Assembly (NCBI GenBank): GCA_002339015.1
Contig: DDJC01000108.1
Location: 44,077 to 104,357, forward strand
Direction: 5' to 3'
DNA: 60,281 bases
Origin: Burkholderiales bacterium UBA1834
Lineage (GTDB): Bacteria > Pseudomonadota > Gammaproteobacteria > Burkholderiales > Burkholderiaceae_C
Under the pieces are notes generated by a model. It saw nothing but the letters and a program-made list of their open reading frames with translations. It made no database searches and was not told the DNA's origin. The first letter of the stretch is position 1; each line of letters starts with the position of its first letter. Below, in pieces: positions 37,140-45,485 of this stretch. The translations under genes were made by a program, and so were the position numbers.

Positions 37140-37444
37140 GTTCGGTGGTCGGCGCAGCGCAAGCGCTGGGGATCGCGGTCACGGTCAGCGGCCGTGCGCG
37201 AAGGGTGTTCTGGGCGGGATCCCGTGATTTTAGGCGGCGATGGCGCTTCCCGGCGCTCTTCGGCGCATTACCACCTGATTGCGATGCCTCAAGGAATCGA
37301 AAGGTTCATCCGCGCTGTCAAGGTGGGCTTTACACAGGGGGATCCCATGGCACTAAGATGGGCTTCGCACACCCTGTGCATCAACTCACGATTCAAGCCA
37401 AGAGGCCTGTGCCGCAGCAAGATCTTCAGAAGGAGACACAGCCC
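37140..37444. promoter_or_regulatory. Divergent promoter region between valS and the universal stress protein gene
   Basis: A 305-nt gene-free stretch. On the minus strand TAAAAT (37232-37227) is a probable valS -10 box with a leader of about 80 nt. On the plus strand TTTACA (37329-37334) and TAAGAT (37354-37359), spaced by 19 nt, are a candidate promoter for the universal stress gene. I see no T-box or other riboswitch structure. Confidence 0.4.
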
Positions 37445-37891
37445 ATGTTCGAACACATCCTGGTTCCGGTGGATGGCGGCGATCTGTCGGACAAGTGCAT
37501 CGAGCACAGCATCGGCCTGGCCAAGATGCTGGGTGCCTCGATCACCGGGTTCACGGTCGAGCCGCCCCTGCCGCCCCTGGTGGTCGAGCAGATGGCCGTG
37601 CCCTATTACGTCGAGACCTCCAAGGAGCACCAGGAGCGCTGCGAAGCCCACGCGCGCGAAGTGCTCAAGGCGTTCGCCGACCGTGCCGTGGCCGCTGGCG
37701 TGCCCTTCGATGGGCAGTTCATGGTGTCCGACAACGTGCAGCAGGCCATAGTGGACATCGCTCAGCGCCAGAAATGCGACCTGATCGTGATGGCCACGCA
37801 TGGCCGGCATGGGCTGGATGCCCTGATCAACGGTTCTCTGACCAAGAGCGTGCTGTCCCACAGCAAGGTACCCCTTCTGGTGCTGCACTGA
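37445..37891 (+). CDS. Universal stress protein (UspA family)
   Basis: A 148-residue single-domain UspA-like protein. It begins MFEHILVPVDGGDLSDKCIE, and the C-terminal nucleotide-binding signature reads IVMATHGRHGLDALINGSLTKSVLSHSKVPLLVL, matching G-2x-G-9x-G(S/T). It probably binds ATP and helps survive growth arrest or oxidative stress. AGAAGGAG lies about 9 nt before the ATG at 37445; upstream in-frame sequence is not family-like. It precedes a three-gene DUF883/YqjE/YqjK set often linked to stress and stationary phase. Confidence 0.92.
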   Translation: MFEHILVPVDGGDLSDKCIEHSIGLAKMLGASITGFTVEPPLPPLVVEQMAVPYYVETSKEHQERCEAHAREVLKAFADRAVAAGVPFDGQFMVSDNVQQAIVDIAQRQKCDLIVMATHGRHGLDALINGSLTKSVLSHSKVPLLVLH

Positions 37892-37942
37892 CCAGCGCTT
37901 TCCAATTGCAACGTTTCATTACCCTAGAAAAAGGAGCTAACG

Positions 37943-38251
37943 ATGAATGACACCGCCGAACACCGCGAAAAGCTGATGGCTGATCTGAAACTGGTCGTCG
38001 CCGATGCCGAGGCCCTGCTGCAGGCGACCGCCGGTCAGGCCGGCGAGGGCGTGGCCGAACTGCGCGCCCGTGTGCAGGCCAGCCTGAGCCAGGCCAAGGA
38101 TGGCCTGATCAATGTGCAGCACGCCGTGGTTGAACGCGCCAAGGCCACGGCCAAGGCCACCGACGAGTACGTGCACGAGAACCCCTGGTCCTCCGTGGGC
38201 ATCGCCGCGGGCGTGGGCTTGCTGGTGGGGCTGCTGATCGGGCGCCGCTGA
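37943..38251 (+). CDS. DUF883 family membrane-anchored protein (ElaB/YqjD-like)
   Basis: A 102-residue protein: an amphipathic, Ala-rich helical N-terminal region (LMADLKLVVADAEALLQATAG) and one C-terminal membrane helix with glycine motifs (PWSSVGIAAGVGLLVGLLIGRR). E. coli YqjD and ElaB of this family associate with ribosomes and the inner membrane in stationary phase. AAAGGAG lies 6 nt before the ATG. It forms a tight operon with the next two genes, the same order as yqjD-yqjE-yqjK. Confidence 0.9.
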   Translation: MNDTAEHREKLMADLKLVVADAEALLQATAGQAGEGVAELRARVQASLSQAKDGLINVQHAVVERAKATAKATDEYVHENPWSSVGIAAGVGLLVGLLIGRR

Positions 38252-38253
38252 CC

Positions 38254-38700
38254 GTGGCGGGACAGACCCCCCCGCCGATCTCGCCCCCGCCCCTGACGGG
38301 CGGTCTGTGGGCCTCCGCCCAGAACCTTCTGGCCACGGTGATCGCCATCGTGCAGACGCGGGTGGAGCTCGCGGCCGTCGAGCTGGAAGAGGAAAAGCGC
38401 CGCCTGCTGGCCGTGATGGGCTGGGGAGCGGTGGCCGTGCTGATGGCCTGCTTCAGCCTGGTGTTCCTGGCCTTGTTCGTCACCGTGCTGTTCTGGGATG
38501 ACCGCGTGGTGGTGCTGGGCGCGATCACCGTGTTGTTCCTGGTGATCGGGGGTCTGGCCTGGCAGCGGGTGGGCAAATTGCTCACCGGCACTGGTGGTCT
38601 GCTGTCGGCCAGCATCGCCGAGCTCGAAGGTGACCGCAAGGCCCTGGCCGAGGCGGCTGCGCGCGTGGCCGGCCAGCCCAGGCCCCCAATGCAGGAGTGA
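38254..38700 (+). CDS. Phage-holin-fold family protein (YqjE-like)
   Basis: A 148-residue membrane protein with two helices (LAVMGWGAVAVLMACFSLVFLALFVTVLFW and VVVLGAITVLFLVIGGLAW) preceded by a conserved amphipathic helix (ATVIAIVQTRVELAAVELEEEKRR), typical of the YqjE/holin superfamily III family. It is a chromosomal family, not evidence of a prophage. A GTG start lies 2 nt after the DUF883 stop. Confidence 0.88.
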   Translation: MAGQTPPPISPPPLTGGLWASAQNLLATVIAIVQTRVELAAVELEEEKRRLLAVMGWGAVAVLMACFSLVFLALFVTVLFWDDRVVVLGAITVLFLVIGGLAWQRVGKLLTGTGGLLSASIAELEGDRKALAEAAARVAGQPRPPMQE

Positions 38701-38704
38701 GCCC

Positions 38705-38995
38705 ATGTTGACCGATGAGCAACTGGCGCTCAAGAAGCGCTACCTGCAACTGCACAGCGCGCTGCTGCGCCACAACCTGGCGGAGCAAGTTACCCAGACG
38801 CTGTCACCCGTGGCCACTGCTCAGCAGCGGCTGCAGGGTGTGACCTCCTGGGCGCGCGCGCATCCCATGCTGCTGGGGGGCGCGGCGCTGGCGCTGCTGT
38901 TCTGGCGTCCGCGCAGCCTGAACCTGCTGGCGCAGCGCGGCCTGTGGCTGTGGCAGACCTGGCAACGGGTGCAGGCACTGCGCGGGCCACGCTGA
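38705..38995 (+). CDS. YqjK-like small protein
   Basis: A 96-residue basic protein with a central hydrophobic segment (AHPMLLGGAALALLFWRPRSL) flanked by Arg-rich helices. Position, size and the third place after DUF883 and YqjE-like genes match YqjK. The start MLTDEQLALKKRYLQ at 38705 is 4 nt after the preceding stop. Function is unknown. Confidence 0.78.
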   Translation: MLTDEQLALKKRYLQLHSALLRHNLAEQVTQTLSPVATAQQRLQGVTSWARAHPMLLGGAALALLFWRPRSLNLLAQRGLWLWQTWQRVQALRGPR

Positions 38996-39049
38996 TCCAT
39001 TCAGGCCAAACGGGCCCGTCATGAGCGCTCTGCGGCGGGCCGGCGTGTT

Positions 39050-40171
39050 TCAGCGCTGGTCCGCCTCCTTGAAGCGCGCGATGCGCTCTGCGTCGGCCGG
39101 ATGGCTGCTGAAGGCGATGCCGAAGTCCTCGTCATCGTCGTCGGCTTCCGTGTCTGATGAACCCTCCCGGGAATCGTTGGATGCGTCCTTGGGCTTCCTG
39201 TCATCCTCGTCAGGGGGCGGGCGACGCCGATACGCGGCCAGTTCCTCGAACAGGCCCGCCATCACGGAAGGGCGGATGTGGTTGGCCCGCAGCAGCTCGA
39301 TGGAGGCGTCATCGGCCTCGCGTTCGAAATCCCTTGAATAGGCCATGTGGCCCAGCAGGGCAGGCGTCGCCGCCAGCACCTGGCTGAAATCCCCGAAAGC
39401 CACGCTGGCTGCCGCGCCCAGCAAGCCCGATTGCACCAGCAGACGCATGGCGTGCCGGTGCCGGACATGGCCCAGCTCGTGGGCGAACACGCCCACCAGC
39501 ACCTCGTCTCGCCCCTTGAACAGCTTGACCAACTGGTCGGTGAACACCAGGCTGCCGTCTGGCAGTGCAAAGGCGTTGGGACCGATCCGCGCGTGGCGAA
39601 AGTGGATCTTGACGGGCAGTGCAGGGGTGCCGGACGGCTGAGTGGTTTGCCACCGCGCCTGTGCCTGCAGGAACAGCGCGCGCAGGCGCTCCTGCTCGGC
39701 CTTGGGGAGTTTGCTGGGGTGCAGCCAGGTGTCCTCCACGGAGCGCATGGCGATCGCTCCGACCTGCTGATCGACCGAGCGGGGCATCACGGCCATCACG
39801 CCACGGCTGGCCAGGGGCAGCCCCCACAGGTAGCCGGCCACACACAGCACCAGCAGAACGACCACGGCCACACCGACCAGGCGCCAGCTCTGCTGCACCT
39901 GCACCACCCAGCCTTCGCCGATGCCGTGGAGGCGGGCCCACTGGTCCCATTCGGCGGGTACGCGGGCATGCAAGGCTGCACCATCAGGCAACTGGGCGAT
40001 GCGGGCACCATGCCGCGTGCGCTCGGGCCAGCGGATCGCCCGCAACGGGATCTGGTGGCTCACCGCCGCGCCAGTGAGCTGCAGCATGTCGCCATGCACG
40101 CTCAACTCGACCGGGATGGCTTGCGCGTGCCGGCCATCGAAGTAATCGGCGATCAGCGGTGTGTCAGCCAT
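39050..40171 (-). CDS. M48 family metalloprotease with one membrane helix
   Basis: A protein of about 373 residues. The N-terminal domain of about 95 residues resembles those preceding M48 domains in betaproteobacteria. One helix follows (LVGVAVVVLLVLCVAGYLW, 98-119). The peptidase carries HELGHVRHRH (HExxH at 231-235) and a downstream zinc ligand region (YSRDFEREADDASIELL). The C-terminal tail is highly acidic (EADDDDEDFG). It likely degrades or processes envelope proteins. The start is ambiguous between ATG 40171 and GTG 40189, with no strong ribosome-binding site. It follows the DUF898 gene closely, so the two probably form an operon. Confidence 0.87.
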   Translation of the reverse strand: MADTPLIADYFDGRHAQAIPVELSVHGDMLQLTGAAVSHQIPLRAIRWPERTRHGARIAQLPDGAALHARVPAEWDQWARLHGIGEGWVVQVQQSWRLVGVAVVVLLVLCVAGYLWGLPLASRGVMAVMPRSVDQQVGAIAMRSVEDTWLHPSKLPKAEQERLRALFLQAQARWQTTQPSGTPALPVKIHFRHARIGPNAFALPDGSLVFTDQLVKLFKGRDEVLVGVFAHELGHVRHRHAMRLLVQSGLLGAAASVAFGDFSQVLAATPALLGHMAYSRDFEREADDASIELLRANHIRPSVMAGLFEELAAYRRRPPPDEDDRKPKDASNDSREGSSDTEADDDDEDFGIAFSSHPADAERIARFKEADQR

Positions 40172-40201
40172 GTCCTGGGCAAGTGGCACGCCAGCAAGGC
40201 G

Positions 40202-41407
40202 TCACAGGCCGAAATCGATGCCAGCCATGTCCACGGCCGCGTCGCCTGCACCTTCACGGTGCTGCGCCGCCTTCTGGCGCGACACCAGGGTGTCCAGGTC
40301 GATCCGGGCGTGAACGGTCACGGCCTGCAGGCGCAAACGGGCCATGGCAATGGCGGCAAAGGGCCAGTAGAACCCCAGCGTGAGCACCATCAAGGTCCAG
40401 TTGATCAGCGTCTGCCTGAACAGGGGCCCAAAGCCCAGGTGGCTCTTGAAGCGCAGGTCACGGCTGCCGGTCTGTGTCCAGACCAGGTTCTGCATGCGCG
40501 ATTGCCAATAGGGAATGGGCACTGCGTAGATGGCCAGGATCACGGCGAACATGACGGGCGCGATCAGCGGAGACTGCATCCACGAGGCGCCAGGCCGGCT
40601 GCTTTCAACGATGCCAGCCGCCAGCAGGACGGCCACCAGCGTGCCGCCCAGCATCGCCACGGCGATGGCCACGCCCGCCGTCTTGGCGAACACCTTGAAC
40701 ACATCGCCAAAACTGACGCGGAACGCCGTCTGCACCTGTCCGTACACGTAGTTCTCGTGCTGATACTTCTTGAAGCGGTAGAAGATGTACGGGCCAACGG
40801 CCACGTAGGCCAGGGCCATCAGGATGGCACCCCCGACCATGCCCGCCGTGTGGCGGGTGAGGACCAGCCCGATGCCTGCGGCCACCGCCGCGATCAAGAC
40901 CAGCACCGGGATGGCAAAGGCCAGGTACACGCCCTTCATGGAGCCCGTGAACTGGAAGCGCAGCCCGCGCCAGCTGGTGTTGGCCAGCCGGAACTGCAAC
41001 GAGGCACGCAACAGTGCAGGCCACACCGCCATGAAGATCAGGCCGGCAATGCCGCCTGCGGTGGGGGACACGCTGGACGCCATGTTGTAGGCGATGAACA
41101 GCGCGCCCACGAGCAGGAAGCCGCGCAGCATGCGCTTGGGGTCGCCATGGAAATCCAGCGCATGGCCAGCCACGTGCGTGTTGCCATAGAAGTAGCGGAA
41201 CTTGCGCACCCGGGCCCAGGGGTAGTACAGCCCGAAGGTGACCAGGGTGAGCAGCAGGTTGACGATCCAGATGCGGAAGTACTCGCTGCCCGAGCCGGTG
41301 AACTCGACCGGATAGCGCTGTGTGGGGCGCGCCTGGCCCGGGTTGTCGGTGATGAGGGGCGACGCGTGAGCGTCACCCAGAGCGCCTGGCTGACTGGGTT
41401 GCGGCAT
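40202..41407 (-). CDS. DUF898 family polytopic membrane protein (YjgN-like)
   Basis: A 401-residue protein with about six to eight membrane helices. Two DUF898 repeats can be seen, each with the pattern FRIWIVNLLLTLVTFGLYYPWARVR (first) and FRQTLINWTLMVLTLGFYWPFA (second). HVAGHALDFHGDP and FKKYQHENYVYGQ match YjgN. GGGAGAG lies about 6 nt before the ATG at 41407; a TTG six nt earlier is unlikely. Function is unknown; the pairing with an M48 protease is common and hints at an envelope role. Confidence 0.85.
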   Translation of the reverse strand: MPQPSQPGALGDAHASPLITDNPGQARPTQRYPVEFTGSGSEYFRIWIVNLLLTLVTFGLYYPWARVRKFRYFYGNTHVAGHALDFHGDPKRMLRGFLLVGALFIAYNMASSVSPTAGGIAGLIFMAVWPALLRASLQFRLANTSWRGLRFQFTGSMKGVYLAFAIPVLVLIAAVAAGIGLVLTRHTAGMVGGAILMALAYVAVGPYIFYRFKKYQHENYVYGQVQTAFRVSFGDVFKVFAKTAGVAIAVAMLGGTLVAVLLAAGIVESSRPGASWMQSPLIAPVMFAVILAIYAVPIPYWQSRMQNLVWTQTGSRDLRFKSHLGFGPLFRQTLINWTLMVLTLGFYWPFAAIAMARLRLQAVTVHARIDLDTLVSRQKAAQHREGAGDAAVDMAGIDFGL

Positions 41408-41457
41408 GAACAACTCTCCCTTGAATGCCTGTGAATATTTGTGTCCAGTGGCGAGAA

Positions 41458-41493
41458 TTTACCCCAGACGCTCGGGGCGCCTACAATTTTTGG
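41458..41493 (+). promoter_or_regulatory. uvrD promoter giving a leaderless mRNA
   Basis: -35 TTTACC (41458-41463), an 18-nt spacer, -10 TACAAT (41482-41487), then TTTTGG and the ATG at 41494. The predicted start of transcription is at the ATG itself. There is no Shine-Dalgarno site. Confidence 0.55.
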
Positions 41494-43944
41494 ATGAATT
41501 TTCCTGATGATGACCGCTTGCCTGACCTCCTGGCCGCCCCTGCCTCTGCCTTGCTCAAAGGGCTCAACCCGGAACAGCTGGCCGCTGTGACGGCGCCGCC
41601 CGGCCCCTGGCTGATCCTGGCGGGCGCTGGCTCGGGCAAGACGCGCGTGCTGACCACCCGCATTGCCTGGCTGCTGCAGACAGGGCAGGCCTCGCCAGCC
41701 GGCATCATGGCCGTGACCTTCACCAACAAGGCGGCCAAGGAAATGCTGACCCGCCTGTCGGCCATGCTGCCCATCAACGCGCGCGCCATGTGGATCGGCA
41801 CCTTCCACGGCTTGTGCAACCGCTTCCTGCGGGCGCATGCCAAGCTGGCTGGGCTGCCGCAGGCCTTCCAGATCCTGGACACGCAGGATCAGCTCTCGGC
41901 CGTCAAGCGCGTCATCAAGGGCCTGAAGTACGACGAGGAGAAGGTGATCCCCAAGCAGACCACCTGGTTCATCGCCAATGCCAAGGAAGACGGCCTGCGC
42001 CCGAGGGACATCGTGCCGCGCGACGAACTGGGCCGGCTGCAGCTCAGCGTCTACGAGGCCTATGAAGACCAGTGCACCCGCGAAGGCGTGGTCGATTTCG
42101 CCGAACTGATGCTGCGCACCTACGAACTGATGCGCGACAACCCTGAGCTGCGCGCGCACTATCAGCGACGCTTTCGCCACATCCTGGTTGACGAGTTCCA
42201 GGACACCAACAAGCTGCAGTACGCCTGGCTGAAGATGTTTTCCGGCCGCCCGGAAGAAACCGGCACCAGCGTGATGGCGGTGGGCGACGACGACCAGAGC
42301 ATCTATGCCTTCCGCGGTGCGCAGGTCAGCAACATGGCCGATTTCGAGCGCGAGTACAAGGTGCCCGGCGTGATCAAGCTGGAGCAGAACTACCGCAGCT
42401 TCGGGCACATCCTGGATTCAGCCAACGCGCTGATCGCCCACAACAGCCGCCGCCTGGGCAAGACACTGCGCACGGACGCGGGGGCCGGCGAGCCGTTGCG
42501 CGTGTACGAGGCCAGCAGCGACTACGCCGAGGCCCAATGGCTGGTCGATGAAGCCCGCCAGATGCATCGCGAAGGCCAGGCCTACAAGGAAGTGGCCGTG
42601 CTCTACCGCAGCAATGCGCAATCACGCGTGATCGAGTCGGCTTTGTTCAATGCCGGCGTGCCCTACAAGGTGTACGGCGGCCTGCGCTTCTTCGAGCGCG
42701 CCGAGGTGAAGCATGCCCTGGCCTACCTGCGCCTGATCGAGAACCCGAACGATGACACCAGCTTCCTGCGCGTGGTGAACTTCCCGGCGCGCGGCATTGG
42801 TGCCCGCACGATCGAAGTGCTGCAGGACACGGCCCGCACCAGCGGCCGCAGCCTGGCCCAGAGCGTGACGGCCGTGCCCGGCAAGGCCGGCGCCAACCTG
42901 CAGGCCTTCGTGGCCAAGGTGGATGGCATGCGCGACGCCACGCGCGGCCTTACCTTGCGTCACATCATCGAGCACGTGGTGGAGGCATGCGGCCTGGCCG
43001 ATTTCTACCGCACCGAGAAGGAAGGCCAGGAGCGCCTGGAGAACCTGGCCGAACTGGTCAACGCCGCCGAGGCCTTCGTGACGCAGGAGGGCTTTGGCAA
43101 GGACGCCGTGGCCCTGCCGGTGGACGAACCCGTGGGCAGCATCGCGCAGGGACTGCCCGCTGCGGTGGCCCGCGTGGACACGCTGCCCGATGCCGAGACG
43201 GGCGAGATCGTCTCGCCCCTGGTGGCTTTCCTGACGCATGCCGCGTTGGAGGCCGGTGACAACCAGGCCCAGGCCGGCCAGGATGCCGTGCAACTGATGA
43301 CGGTGCACGCGGCCAAGGGGCTGGAGTTCGACAATGTGTTCATCACCGGGCTGGAAGAAGGCCTCTTCCCGCACGAGAACTCGATGAATGACGGTGACAG
43401 CCTGGAAGAAGAGCGCCGCTTGATGTACGTGGCCATCACCCGGGCCCGCAAAAAGCTGCACATCAGCTTCTGCCAGACGCGCATGCTGCACGGCCAGACG
43501 CGCTACAACCTCAAGAGCCGGTTCCTGGACGAGCTGCCCGAAGAGGCGCTGAAGTGGCTGACCCCGCGCAACCAGGGCTTCGGCTCAGGCTATGCGCGAC
43601 AGTACCAGGAGGCCTGGGCCAGCGGACGTGGGCTGGGCTCGATGGTGGGCGCTGGGGCGCAGCCCTGGCGTGGCGGCGGTGGCGGTGGCTCGCCCTACGG
43701 CGGCAAGGCCCGTGGCGAAGACAACTTCAAGGACCTGACCGCGCCGCTCCCCAGTCGCATGGCCGAAGCCAAGACCGAGAACGGCTTCAAGGTGGGCCAG
43801 GGCGTGTTCCACAACAAGTTCGGTGAAGGCGTGATCCTGACGCTGGAAGGCCAGGGCCCCGATGCGCGCGTGCAGGTCAACTTCGGGCGGCATGGCACCA
43901 AGTGGCTGATGTTGAGCGTGGCCAAGCTGACCCCCACGGACTGA
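41494..43944 (+). CDS. uvrD: UvrD/PcrA-type superfamily I DNA helicase
   Basis: An 816-residue 3'-5' helicase for nucleotide excision and mismatch repair. Motifs: LNPEQLAAV (Q motif), Walker A GAGSGKT (44-50), VTFTNKAAKEM (Ia), VDEFQDTN (II), GDDDQSIYAFRGA (III), LEQNYRS (IV), LMTVHAAKGLEFDNVF (V) and EERRLMYVAITRARKKL (VI). The C-terminus has a glycine-rich linker (GGGGGGSPYGG) and the Tudor-like VGQGVFHNKFGEGVILTLEGQG fold that binds RNA polymerase in PcrA/UvrD. The ATG at 41494 is chosen over an extension with no helicase similarity. Confidence 0.95.
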   Translation: MNFPDDDRLPDLLAAPASALLKGLNPEQLAAVTAPPGPWLILAGAGSGKTRVLTTRIAWLLQTGQASPAGIMAVTFTNKAAKEMLTRLSAMLPINARAMWIGTFHGLCNRFLRAHAKLAGLPQAFQILDTQDQLSAVKRVIKGLKYDEEKVIPKQTTWFIANAKEDGLRPRDIVPRDELGRLQLSVYEAYEDQCTREGVVDFAELMLRTYELMRDNPELRAHYQRRFRHILVDEFQDTNKLQYAWLKMFSGRPEETGTSVMAVGDDDQSIYAFRGAQVSNMADFEREYKVPGVIKLEQNYRSFGHILDSANALIAHNSRRLGKTLRTDAGAGEPLRVYEASSDYAEAQWLVDEARQMHREGQAYKEVAVLYRSNAQSRVIESALFNAGVPYKVYGGLRFFERAEVKHALAYLRLIENPNDDTSFLRVVNFPARGIGARTIEVLQDTARTSGRSLAQSVTAVPGKAGANLQAFVAKVDGMRDATRGLTLRHIIEHVVEACGLADFYRTEKEGQERLENLAELVNAAEAFVTQEGFGKDAVALPVDEPVGSIAQGLPAAVARVDTLPDAETGEIVSPLVAFLTHAALEAGDNQAQAGQDAVQLMTVHAAKGLEFDNVFITGLEEGLFPHENSMNDGDSLEEERRLMYVAITRARKKLHISFCQTRMLHGQTRYNLKSRFLDELPEEALKWLTPRNQGFGSGYARQYQEAWASGRGLGSMVGAGAQPWRGGGGGGSPYGGKARGEDNFKDLTAPLPSRMAEAKTENGFKVGQGVFHNKFGEGVILTLEGQGPDARVQVNFGRHGTKWLMLSVAKLTPTD

Positions 43945-44022
43945 GTACATCAATGGCGGCCCTGCCGGATGGGCGAGGCCGACCTGCCTCTTCGGTACGG
44001 TATTGATCTACCTTGTGTCGGC

Positions 44023-44040
44023 AGCGTCTGCAAAGACGCT
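44023..44040 (+). promoter_or_regulatory. GCAA-tetraloop hairpin in the region upstream of dps
   Basis: AGCGTCT (44023-44029), loop GCAA, AGACGCT (44034-44040): a perfect 7-bp stem with a stable GNRA loop, 47 nt before the dps ATG. There is no T-run, so it is not a standard terminator for uvrD. It may be a structured dps leader or a protein site. Confidence 0.45.
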
Positions 44041-44087
44041 ACGATGAAGCCTCAAGCCAACCCCTAGGATCCAGGAGTCATCGCACC

Positions 44088-44636
44088 ATGGCGAAATCCG
44101 ACAAGAAACCTGCTGCCAAAGCCCCTGCCAAGACACCCGCCAAGACTGCTGTCAAGGCTGTCGCCTCGATCGACATCGGCATTTCCGGCCCGGACCGTGC
44201 GGCCATCGCCAAGGGCCTGAACGGCCTGCTGGCCGACACCTTCACGCTCTACCTGACCACGCACAACTTCCACTGGAACGTGACGGGTCCGATGTTCAAC
44301 ACGCTGCACGTGATGTTCATGGACCAGTACACCGAGCTGTGGAACGCGGTGGACCCGATCGCCGAGCGCATCCGTGCGCTGGGCGTGTGCGCCAGCGGCT
44401 CCTTTGGCGATTTCCGCAAGCTCAGCACCCTGCCGGATGCGCCCAGCGAGCCGCCCAAGGCCAAGGAGATGATCCGCACGCTGGTGGCCGGCCACGAGGC
44501 CGTGGCGCGTACCGCTCGCTCGCTGTTCCCGCTGGTGGACAAGGCCTCCGACGAGCCCACCGCCGACCTGCTGACCCAGCGCCTGGACGTGCACGAAAAG
44601 GCCGCCTGGATGCTGCGCTCCTTGCTGGAAGAGTGA
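44088..44636 (+). CDS. dps: Dps family DNA-binding ferritin-like protein
   Basis: A 182-residue miniferritin that stores iron, removes peroxide and compacts DNA. The ferroxidase site is at the dimer interface: HNFHWNVTG (H59, H62) with MDQYTELWNAVDPIAERIRALG (D79, E83). Residues 1-25 form a Lys/Ala/Pro-rich tail (KKPAAKAPAKTPAKTAVK) like histone H1 tails, expected to bind DNA. CCAGGAGT lies about 9 nt before the ATG at 44088. A strong terminator follows. Confidence 0.94.
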   Translation: MAKSDKKPAAKAPAKTPAKTAVKAVASIDIGISGPDRAAIAKGLNGLLADTFTLYLTTHNFHWNVTGPMFNTLHVMFMDQYTELWNAVDPIAERIRALGVCASGSFGDFRKLSTLPDAPSEPPKAKEMIRTLVAGHEAVARTARSLFPLVDKASDEPTADLLTQRLDVHEKAAWMLRSLLEE

Positions 44637-44690
44637 GGCGATGCGGCCCGGGACTTCGCGCCTCTGGGCCTGATCCGCATGCCAACCAAG

Positions 44691-44715
44691 AAAAGGCTCC
44701 ATCGGAGCCTTTTTT
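44691..44715 (+). terminator. Rho-independent terminator of dps
   Basis: AGGCTCC (44694-44700), loop ATC, GGAGCCT (44704-44710), followed by T5 and preceded by an A-run. The A-run also lets it work on the minus strand for the regulator gene at 44754. Confidence 0.88.
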
Positions 44716-44753
44716 CATGGGCGAGGGCAGACGCGGCTGGCGCCCAAGGGCTG

Positions 44754-45332
44754 TCAGGTTTCGTCCTGGCGGCTGGCGGCCCTGGCCTTGGGGCGACCGC
44801 CGCCCAGGAGCTTGTCTTTCGCATTGAGCAGCTTCTGGACCTGGGTGCCCATCTTCATCAGCTGGGCCAGTGATTCGGGCGAGAGACGCTGCAGATCATC
44901 GAACCAGGTGTTGGCCAGATCAACCAGCTCATGCATGTCGCGCATGCGTTGTTGGGCAAACTGGTCTTCGGGGGAGGTCGGCTTGGCCAGCAGGGACTCG
45001 CGCAGCACCGACAGTGTGGGCGCTACCTCGCGGCGCCGCCGCTCCGCGGCCACCACGCGGAAGATCTCCCAGACGTCGCCCAACGAGGAAAAGTACTCGC
45101 GCCGATCACCGACGATACGGCTTTGCCGCACCAATCCCCAAGATTGCAGTTCTTTCAGCCCGATGCTGACATTGGAGCGCGAAATGCCCAGCAGCTCACC
45201 GATCTCGTCGGCATTCAGGGGACGCTCGGTCACGAAAAGCAAGGCGTAGATCTGCCCTACTGTGCGGTTGATGCCCCAGCGGCTGCCCATTTCACCGAAA
45301 TGGCTGACGAAGGTGAGAACAAGAGGGGTCAT
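44754..45332 (-). CDS. GbsR/MarR-family transcriptional regulator
   Basis: A protein of about 192 residues with a winged-helix domain: MTPLVLTFVSHFGEMGSRWGINRTVGQIYALLFV, then the recognition region ADEIGELLGISRSNVSIGLKELQSWGLVRQSRIVGDRREYF. The C-terminal half is helical and dimerising. These features fit the GbsR subgroup. The ATG at 45332 starts the conserved region; an ATG at 45404 would add 24 residues that overlap the divergent promoter. It is divergent from cydDCABX, which it probably controls. The signal is unknown. Confidence 0.85.
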   Translation of the reverse strand: MTPLVLTFVSHFGEMGSRWGINRTVGQIYALLFVTERPLNADEIGELLGISRSNVSIGLKELQSWGLVRQSRIVGDRREYFSSLGDVWEIFRVVAAERRRREVAPTLSVLRESLLAKPTSPEDQFAQQRMRDMHELVDLANTWFDDLQRLSPESLAQLMKMGTQVQKLLNAKDKLLGGGRPKARAASRQDET

Positions 45333-45378
45333 GTCGTTGAGCGCATTGTGACGGTGGCCGGCATGTGACAAATGATAG

Positions 45379-45407
45379 GTGACAACCCTGATGGTTCGTT
45401 GCATAAT
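45379..45407 (+). promoter_or_regulatory. Promoter of the cydDCABX operon
   Basis: -35 GTGACA (45379-45384), exactly 17 nt of spacer, -10 CATAAT (45402-45407); each hexamer matches the sigma70 consensus at five of six positions. The start of transcription is predicted near 45414. The -35 overlaps the last of three GTGAC repeats (45348, 45365, 45379). Confidence 0.65.
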
Positions 45408-45416
45408 TTCAGAAAG

Positions 45417-45432
45417 TTTTGAAAATTCAAAA
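45417..45432. promoter_or_regulatory. 16-bp palindrome, candidate operator for the GbsR-type regulator
   Basis: TTTTGAAAATTCAAAA has 7-bp arms (TTTTGAA / TTCAAAA) around AA. It lies just downstream of the predicted cyd start of transcription, a classic place for a repressor, and 85 nt from the divergent regulator's start codon. AT-rich palindromes of this size are normal MarR-family sites. Confidence 0.55.
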
Positions 45433-45485
45433 GATTTGAGGTGTCATCTGGGGCTTCCGCCCTGTTTGACATCGGAGCGGTTGCC

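Noticed and set aside
38254..38700. Prophage holin gene
   Set aside because: The fold name includes holin, but the yqjD-yqjE-yqjK-like context and lack of phage genes show a normal chromosomal family.
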